From positions 19,421,165-19,485,164 of the forward strand of contig OU015538.1 in the NCBI GenBank assembly GCA_907165065.1: a stretch of DNA of 64,000 nucleotides, given 5' to 3'. Source of the stretch: Caprimulgus europaeus. Lineage: Eukaryota > Chordata > Aves > Caprimulgiformes > Caprimulgidae. The notes beneath the pieces were generated by a model that saw nothing but the letters and a program-made list of their open reading frames with translations, did not search any database and was not told the DNA's origin. The stretch's first letter is position 1. Each line of letters starts with the position of its first letter. Of the stretch, positions 1 to 64,000 are shown piece after piece. The translations under genes and the position numbers were made by a program.

Positions 1-2606
1 ATGCCACGATTCATACAATAATCAGGGTACCTTCGTTAAATGCATTAGTGAGGCCAATCATCAAACCATCCAGAACAATGCCTTCAATTAATATATATTC
101 TTGTGAAAGCTTTCTTAAGGCTATTTCATGCAATGTGTACCATGGACATCAGGAACAGTCATTCTGTAAAACAGCATCTCCATCCGATAAAAGAGTGGAA
201 AAGACAAATCTAGTCATTGTTCTAATAAGACTTCAAATCTTTTGTTCAATAAGGTTTGAACAGTTCACATTGATGGCTCTGAAAATTACAGAAATTTGAG
301 GAGAAATCCAAGCTGAGTACCAAAATGCTCTTAGTTTTGCTTTTGAGAGAACTGAAAGAAAAGTGACACTGATTCTCTCTGGACTTCTTTGTGCACTGAA
401 ATACTAAGCATAATTTTCAGGCAATTTTAATTTAAAAACAAATGAACCTACCAGAAAGGAAAGAAAGGAAAGAACTAGGTTTCTTTCCCTTGTCCTTATT
501 AACTGTCAAGGTAACTGCTTTACTAGATTTTGCATTAATGTTAAAATGGACTCAATCATATAAAGTGAGTAAGAGCACAATCAGATTTTTATTTTCAGGT
601 TTCAAGCTTGCAATGAATTTTAAGTTACATTCCAGCACCTACCAAAAAGCTCCTATTAAATGAAAAAGATATCCTAAAGTGGAAAGAAGCGAGAATGGAT
701 CCTGTAAAATCTGTCTAGCCCTCTGAAAAAGAGGCAAGAAAATCCCAACTAAAATGTTTCTCTCTTTTCTAGCAGAGAGAATAATGAAGAGTGAGTTCAA
801 ACTTTTCCAGAATATGCTGGGTCAAAAATGGGTCACCTTCACCTTAATTTTAGCTGTAAAAGGAATATGGAAGCAGCAAACCACAGGGAGTTGTCCTGAA
901 GCTCATGGGAACCTTTAGCTTTTCAGTGGAATCAGGCAATGGCAGTCATGCTCAGTCCTGTCCTCGGTTAGACAACGTAAAGGAGGGTAGGTGAGCCCTT
1001 TGGAAGTGTGCTGAGAGCAGGTAAAATAGTGGCAAACATAAGGTCTAGTTTTTGTGCTGGGGCAAATATATAAATGAGAGCCCGTGAAGGAAGAAATCAA
1101 AGGGAAATTCAGCTCAGTGAACAAAGGGAATGCTATTAACGCCTTCATTATAGTTTTACCCCTGGATCTACCTCTTCTTGAAAGGATTCAAAGCCTGAAG
1201 GTACTCAGTCTTCAGGAGTGTGCAAAGTGTTCGTTAATCGGACCTTTTCCTGTGCACATACCCTACAGAAATGGTTCTCCAAGAAGCGTTCTGAGGAAAT
1301 GTGTTCTGCTGCTCAGAGGAAAGCTCTCGAAGCTATTTCTAGCTGTTTGCAATGACCTTCTGTTTGATCTTGGTTAATTCATCAACATTTGTTAAGTGTT
1401 TTATGTTCTAACAAAAGGATATTATTTTTGCTGCATTTTTGTTCAATATCATTATTAATATCTACTTATTCCTCAGAGGGATTTATAGTGCTCAGTTCAT
1501 GTTTAATTTCTATAGGGTTACCCTAAGCTGAAAGGAGTAATAGAAGTATAAACTGCACCATCTTCTAATTCTCAGGCAGAGAGCAATAATACCTCCAGAC
1601 AAGAACAAGAAGAGTTTGATTTTCCGATGAGGAGTCTGTATTGTAATTCATATCCTTAGCATTTTTATCGTACACATGTTCCTAGTTGTAAGACCTGTAT
1701 TCCTCAGACCAGAACTGCATTTAGTCGTTGGAAAAGCACAACACAAATTCAGGTTGCTTAGTTGTAAGTAGGAAAGCTTTAGTAAGAGAGTGTCTTTAAT
1801 ATTATTTGATGTAGCTCCTCATGGTAACAAGTTTTAACAATCCAGATGCAGCCAGCATACAGCACACACACGCCAATAACTCAGGAGGTACCGGCGAAGC
1901 GCGGGTCTCAAAGCATTAGAACTGTTCTGTGAAACCTGTGTGTGACAGCTACGTGTTCCAGTCCCAACACTGCTTGCAAACAGTTTCCAGTGAGTGTCTG
2001 TTATCAAATATGCCTGGAGTGTGGCAGGCAAAGCTCAGCATCTGCTCTTTACTGGGAGCATAATGCTGTGGTAGCAATGTGTACATAAGCAATAACACAA
2101 TGTTCATTTTGCATATGGAACCTAAATATTTTAGCAGCTGAGAAGAACACAATACTGAGTACATAAGCTTCCTCCATGAAGGAGAAAATGGAGATTATAT
2201 TCACCATCCTTAGCTATGATTTTTTAATGGTATTTCCTATGGGAATTGTTTCTTGCACACTTGATTCTTAAGAGTACCATAGTGAACCTAAGAAAGTTTT
2301 ACCTCTGGGCTAACATGTTAATTGTGTTGGCTTTACATATTTAACTGTTGTAACTAAGCTATCTGGAAAGCTGACCAAAGAGTTATCCAGTTCTTTGTAA
2401 GATAGTTTATGGAACTGGCATTAAGTTGTGTCTTTTATAATAAAGAGAAACACTAAACCTTAAGTGAATCTATTATGCATTATTTACATATTTCAAGGTT
2501 CCCTGTGTAACTTCCTTCTCTGGACTTTGCAAATTTTCAGTACTGTATATAGCATACTTCCAAGAGCAATCCTTTAATTTATAAACAGAATTAATACATT
2601 ACTTAC
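1..2606 (-). other. intron after PH exon (partial)
   Basis: No further CNK exon was found by eye; in particular nothing like the expected AFKACHPKIKSFYFAAE segment appears on the minus strand. Short open frames on both strands lack family similarity. Mildly T- and A-rich sequence without clear repeats. Confidence 0.6.
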
Positions 2607-58863
<56,257 letters not shown>

Positions 58864-60159
58864 CTGCAGTAAAAGAAAACCAAAGAAATTAATACACATT
58901 ATTTTAAATTTCCTATTAAGAATGCTTTATGCTAATAACTATTTCTTACAGATGTATCTATAAAGAGAAATGATCTCTTGAGTTTTCTCATGTCCAAAAG
59001 GTTACTTTACAGTCTTAAATCTTGACTTCTCTTGTGGCTGTTTAACCTGAGGGATCTATTCTTCCCTTTATAGTCATTAAACTCTCCTGCTTAATACTAG
59101 CAACAATATAGACATAAAGCAGAGGGGATAGATTCATGATAGTGAGAAAAAAGTAATTGATTATGATTCATCTGACATGTCAGAAATTCAATGATGCACA
59201 AAGAGAGAGATACATTGCCTAGCCTTAAATGAGGCAGAATGTCTGTTAGCTGTTCTACAAGTTGTGTGGGGTGCAGGCAGTTGTGTCAGACCTACCACTA
59301 GGTAGACTGGGTTACTATAAGCATGGAAAGGAAGAGTAAACAAAGAATATTTTGACAAGCACAATGCTGAAGAGGTTAAACATGGTGTGTTCACACTATC
59401 AGTCTAGTTCACTCCTTTGTTTGCTTCAATGCCCTGATTGTCTACGCCATCCATAAGGGACAAGAAACAGCAGTGGTCCCATCTCTTGAGAGGTCACCTA
59501 ACTGCTTTAGCTTTGGACTTTGGAAGGCACAAGTTGCACCAAAACAGTATGAGAAAGGACACAGGCTTGCTCATGTTGAGCACAGGTCCAGGGATTTGCA
59601 GGGGGTTCCACTGCATTAAGGCCTCCCAAAGAACAACTCCATCCCAGCTTTCCATTACATCCTCATTAACCACTTTAAAGTAGGCTTGAAAAAACAATAT
59701 TCCTGATCAACCTCTTTATTTGCTTAAGACTTGTAACTCCTAGAGCCCGTTATTTTCCTATTTTAGTTATCATTTTAAGAACAATAAATCTTATCACTAC
59801 ATAACTTGAGTTGTTACTCCCTTAACTTGCATTTTAATTTAGTGGTATTACTTTTCCTTCATGAAAGCAAGTACAAATTCCTAAAAGAGATCTACTGCTT
59901 TTTAATGTTTTAAAGATTTCCTCCGTATGTTCCTCTCTAAAGCAAGACATAGTGATGACATGACAGTATTTAACCCTTTCCTGCAGGCGAGGGCCCAAGT
60001 GCAGCTCTACCCCACTCTCCTCCTCCCAGTCAGCACTCCAAACCACCACACAGGCTATCAAACTGTATTTTACTAAAACATACAATTAAAAAACCATAAA
60101 CATACAAAAAAAATCTCAAGTTTGCCAGGCAGAGTGAGATTAGAGTGCCCCAAAATCTT

Positions 60160-60500
60160 GGTCAGCTCTGAGGCCAGCCGCAGGCAGGGCCACAGCCTCC
60201 ATGGCCAGGCGCCGGCTCCCTCTCCCCTCCGCCCCGGAGCTCCAGAACCTTCCGCCGCAGCCCACCGCACTCCCACACGGTGAGCACCAGCCTGCGGCAC
60301 CGACCAGTCGTCAAAGGGATGATTTTCTGTAACAAAATCTGAGGAGAAAATATTTCTGTGGTATCCTGGCACCTCCCTGAGTTCCGGGAGGCTGAGAGCC
60401 CGGGCCTGAGGCTGGAGGGAGCTCCGGAGCCCTGTGAGGGAGGGAACGAGGAGCTCGCCACAAAACCTGCTGAGGACCCGGCAGGTGGGGTCCTCGCCTT
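60160..60500. promoter_or_regulatory. CpG-dense patch, possible intronic CpG island
   Basis: By hand count this roughly 340-bp stretch has around 20 CpG dinucleotides and is clearly GC-rich, including GGCGCCGG, TCCGCCCCGG and TTCCGCCGCAG. Surrounding intron is AT-rich and nearly CpG-free. It lies about 1.3 kb upstream of the first CNK exon in the window. An alternative promoter is possible, as is a GC-rich inserted element. Three overlapping minus-strand open frames of 69-99 codons here are what GC-rich DNA gives by chance. Confidence 0.45.
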
Positions 60501-61407
60501 GCAGGGGCCTTGTTTGTCATAGGAACCTTGTCTGTAACATCATCCTGGCACTGATTATTTACATTTAAGGGAATTAGTGGTTAACAACAGAAAAATCATG
60601 TTGGGAAATTGTTAAATACTTCTCCAAATGCTATGTTACATTGGAAAAAAGCTTTCTACAAAGCAAGGTAAGGATTTCAGGACATATTTTTAAAGATGAG
60701 GATATGACAAGTAAAAAAAACAAAACCCAAAAACCCTGTCTTGTTTTTTTGTCTCTTTTCCTTGAATAAGTTTTCAAATAAAATTTAACTTGTTGATATA
60801 CTTAAAAGATCCCCTCAAGTAACTTACAATTCCCTATAATTCTCAACTTTTCCCTTTCCTGGATCTGAACACGTTAGCAAGAACAGTTCATTGCTTTAAA
60901 CTTCCCATGAAATAATTCCAGCATCTCACTCCATTTGCTCTAGAAGCAGACTAGCTATACGATCAGCTTAGCCTGTGAGAGAAGTATTTCTCTTGGGGAG
61001 AGAATCAGCAGCTAACTGGCAGATCCCTGCTCTTGTCCAGCAGCTCAGACCCTCAGCTGTGTCCCGTCCGCTGAGGCCATGTCCAGCTCTCAAACCTTCT
61101 TCCTTGGGTGCTGCTTTGGGGACCTTGTCCCTCAGCCCGTCCAAGGCTGCTGCAGAGCACTCAGCCCTGGGAACAGGTAACTGCCACACCCTCAGCTCTG
61201 AGGGTTATGTTTATTTTAGAGGACAGGGCCCTTTGTAGAGAAATGAATTTTTAAGCAAATTCAGTTTAAAGAATTTTGTTACAGAACAAGGAAGTTAAAA
61301 TCAGAAGATTGTGAGTACCGAGGAACACAGAGAAGAATTTATATTAGCATTTCATGGTCAAGTATCCCTTTGATGTTTCTTCTGTATTCATACTGTTATT
61401 TTCTATA

Positions 61408-61421
61408 GCACACACACACAA
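61408..61421 (+). repeat. (CA) microsatellite
   Basis: A short CA run followed by six A. Confidence 0.85.
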
Positions 61422-62985
61422 AAAAGGAATTAATTTAGTCAGTTTTCTTGGCAATGCCCAAGGCAGTTTTTCCTACAAATTTTAAACACTTCAAACAGCA
61501 CATCCACCATCTCCTTTTAACCCTCCAAGTACCACGACAACAAAATGATCACAGCAGGGCTTGCAACTTAACTTCAGAGCTAATGCTCCTTTTAAAATTA
61601 TTTCTTTAATTTCTGTGCTAGAAGTACAATATGAGCTTCATTCTGAACAAACTTAATTACTTCAGGTCAAAAAAATAGAGGACTTGTGTGTAGTAAAACT
61701 GAAATTTCACTGTTTTGTAGAGCAGAATTAATGTTAGCTATACTTACATTGCACATTCAACGTTGTATTAGCATTAAAAATGTTAATGGCTTTGGGACTC
61801 CTTCCAAAATAGATGCATATTGACTTTTTTTTAAAAAAAATACATCAGATAAGTTTAACTGAGAGGTTAAAAGCACTTGCAATATTATACTACAATATTA
61901 AGATATGTAGGTCACAATATTCTTCTGATTTATTTTTCTCTGATACATAGCAATGCACTAGGGATCTCATTAAAAAAAAAAAAAATCTTCCAGGGACTAC
62001 CATTTATAGAATGTTGATTTATTTTTCTTAGAAAATAAATAATAGTTATAATTATATTATTTCTACACGTAAGCAGGATAACATGTTAAAAATACTTTTT
62101 TCTTAAGAGTTTAAAAAACTCTTAAAAATTAGTAGCTGTATTCTATTTCCCCTCTGTAAAATGGTAAAATACAGGAATTACAAAAATATTCACAGCAGCA
62201 GTGTTACATGGTGCTTACATATATTCAGCTTCTGCGCTTTTCAGAACACCCTACCTTTCCAAGGTACAGTACACCTTCATAACTCTGATAAACCAAAGCA
62301 GCATTCTTTAGAGTATTCCTAAAGAGAAAAGGTCAGTAGGACTTGTGCTCACCCACATTATATTAATAATTTTAGTTTATAATTCTGAAAGAAAAAAATG
62401 CAAGTACTATTGAAATTTGCAGATAAAATGAATAATGTTCTATAAAAAGTCTTGGGGACAGTTAACTAACACATAAAAATACTAATACATGTAAAATATT
62501 TAGTTCATTCATCTAGTACAACAAAACAGCATGACTTAAGCGAACAATGAAAAGAAACAGAGACCCTATAAAGGAGCAGCTCAGAAGAGAACTTAAAACC
62601 TTGTTTTGTTTGTCAGTTGAATGGCATTTCCCAATATAACACTGCAGTAAAGATCTACTGCAGCCTTTGAAAGGTGGATGTGACAAAATATTTAAGCATA
62701 TATTGCTTGCATACGTAAAATCAAACACTTCTGGAATTCATCCACTAAAAAGAACAAGATTGCTTTGAAATTAGGTGAATATACACTGGTAAATACACTA
62801 ACGAAACTTATTTTACTTGGTTTAATTAAGGTAAAGTTGATATTAATTTATATTTAGAAAACAGTGAACAGATGTTTGATGACAACATGTTCTTTAGAAA
62901 ATGCAAGCAAAATAAGATTGAGGGGCTGAAAGCTGAAGTCTGCAAAGTTCAACCTGAAAATAACACCCACATTTTTAATGGCAGT

Positions 62986-63100
62986 TGCTGAATCACAGGA
63001 TAGTTCAGGTGGAAGGGATCTCTGGAGGATATGTAGTTCAACTACCAGCTCAGAGGAGGGCTAACTTAAGAGTTACACAAGGTCCAGGCAACTACTAAGA
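62986..63100 (-). mobile_element. CR1 LINE 3'-end fragment, antisense
   Basis: Reads gaatcacaggatagttcagg, then tggaagggatctctggagga, tagttcaacta and aggtccaggcaact. It is the reverse complement of a CR1 3' end (gtccaac...ccttccaacc...attctatgattc), so the element lies on the minus strand. Diverged. Confidence 0.75.
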
Positions 63101-64000
63101 AACTACAATTTCTATCAATTGCAGTATGAACTACATAGCTTTAAAAAAACCACGTGTCATCCTGAACACAAAATATTTGACTAAAAATAGGGTAAAAATG
63201 TGTGATATGGTCTCTGAATTTATCCCACTGATGTTAACTAACATTAATAACGGGGAAAACAAGCAAAAATTTGTTTGGCCTTTGTTGGAAAAAAAATAAG
63301 CTGAGATATGCTGATATTATCTAGTAAGACACAGACAAACTTTTTGTTTAGAGAGTGTTTGTTCATGTGGTTTAATACATACATCAAAAGCATCTAGCAC
63401 GGGTTTAAACATCTTTGACATAATCAGGAAAAAAATGAGAAAACCAACTTCTACTAGAACTAATGAACTCTTTCTACTCAATGAAAAATTAACCAATGGC
63501 TATACTTTATGAACAATATTCAAAATCTATTCTTCCCCAGTTACTCCAGTTATCTTTCCCCCAGGGTAGCCTTGGCACTAGAGCATGACCAAATCCAAAT
63601 TCAGCTAAGTTAGTCTGGTGGATTTATTTTCAGAGTGAAAATGAGAGCTAGTCTACCTTGCAGCTAGAGCTATACTTCAAAATGAAGTCAACAGAGAGCT
63701 CAGACATTTGCAATACTCTGATCTAACGTGCTTTTTTTGGACATTATAATCAACACATTTTGATAGGACACAGCACTCCAAAATCAGGATGTTTCTGCAG
63801 CTTTCTGCATCATGCTGGTCTTTTATCATTTCCCTACTTATTTTAGCAAAGGTGAGATTGTGAGGGATAAGAAAACAGAGTAGAATAAAATACATTGCCA
63901 AGTAGAAATGGTCAGGTATAAAACTCCTCTAAAACTTTTAGAATAAAGAGAATAAAGATCAATGATCTTATGACCAGCATGAGAAAACACTGTTTACAGA

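Larger units (their letters stand above)
58864..64000 (-). other. intron upstream of exon 1 of window (partial)
   Basis: The expected upstream CRIC exon (ending like LCLELTTIVQQ) was searched for by eye and not found. The stretch holds a CpG-dense patch (about 60160-60500), a moderately GC-rich patch at about 60980-61200, a (CA) run at 61408-61421, a 9-bp stem hairpin at 62104-62124 and an antisense CR1 fragment at 62986-63100. Confidence 0.65.

Noticed and set aside
59438..59697. Less AT-rich stretch with frames on both strands (81 and 67 codons).
   Set aside because: Neither frame resembles a known protein and no repeat signature could be identified.
60073..60520. Three overlapping minus-strand frames of 69-99 codons in the CpG-rich patch.
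   Set aside because: Stop codons are rare in GC-rich DNA, and the frames are Arg/Gly/Ala/Pro-rich with no family similarity. The patch is reported as a possible regulatory region instead.
61744..61790. Strong donor-like site gtaagtatagc on the minus strand after a short open stretch.
   Set aside because: No plausible acceptor or CNK similarity; isolated donor-like sites are expected by chance in 64 kb.
62104..62124. Hairpin taagagttt-aaa-aaactctta.
   Set aside because: A 9-bp AT-rich stem in AT-rich intron is expected by chance; there is no sign of a structured RNA gene.
62255..62318. Exon-like 64-nt block on the minus strand with a good acceptor (cttttctctttag) and donor gtaggg.
   Set aside because: One frame is open (NTLKNAALVYQSYEGV...), but it has no similarity to the expected CRIC segment, and 64 nt does not fit the phase-0 start of the next exon.

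Overview
The window looks like part of a bird chromosome. It is AT-rich, has very long introns and few repeats, and what repeats there are include fragments with the typical 3' end of avian/sauropsid CR1 LINEs (for example 13615-13700 and 17850-17916). I found no prokaryotic or viral gene, no tRNA and no CRISPR array. Species cannot be fixed from this sequence.

One protein-coding gene explains all the coding signal. It lies on the minus strand and runs through the window from right to left. Twelve internal exons (58863 down to 2607) were delimited by hand from splice sites, reading phase and family similarity. Together they encode about 470 codons of a connector enhancer of kinase suppressor of Ras (CNK) scaffold. 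In transcription order these are the end of the CRIC domain (58822-58863, 54513-54632), a complete PDZ domain (end of the 54513 exon, 49288-49347, 45517-45585, 35322-35468), the CNK2/3-type linker (30401-30534, 29620-29825, 27756-27842, 26060-26307, 5685-5733) and the first half of a PH domain (4170-4345, 2607-2680). The SAM domain, the start of CRIC, the rest of PH, the C-terminus and both gene ends lie outside the window. Two of the exons (5685-5733 and 2607-2680) are short and are recognisable only by their splice sites and family similarity.

CRIC and PDZ are nearly the CNKSR2 sequence as I remember it, but the linker is much more diverged than I would expect between a bird and a human CNKSR2 orthologue. 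The Pro-rich motif that I recall in both CNKSR2 and CNKSR3 is replaced. The gene may therefore be a CNKSR2-like paralogue (a retained extra CNK copy) rather than CNKSR2 itself. The frame and splice sites are intact at every junction but one: the 27755-26308 intron needs an unusual TG acceptor to keep frame. The ordinary AG two bases further on would shift the frame and stop translation before the PH domain.

The rest is intron: the longest is 20.3 kb (5734-26059) and another is 10.0 kb (35469-45516). The introns hold a few CR1 fragments, homopolymer and A/C-rich tracts, a small tandem duplication, homeodomain-motif-rich stretches that could be conserved noncoding elements, a possible 24-nt microexon placed inside the PDZ coding region, and a CpG-dense patch at about 60160-60500 that is out of character for this AT-rich DNA.
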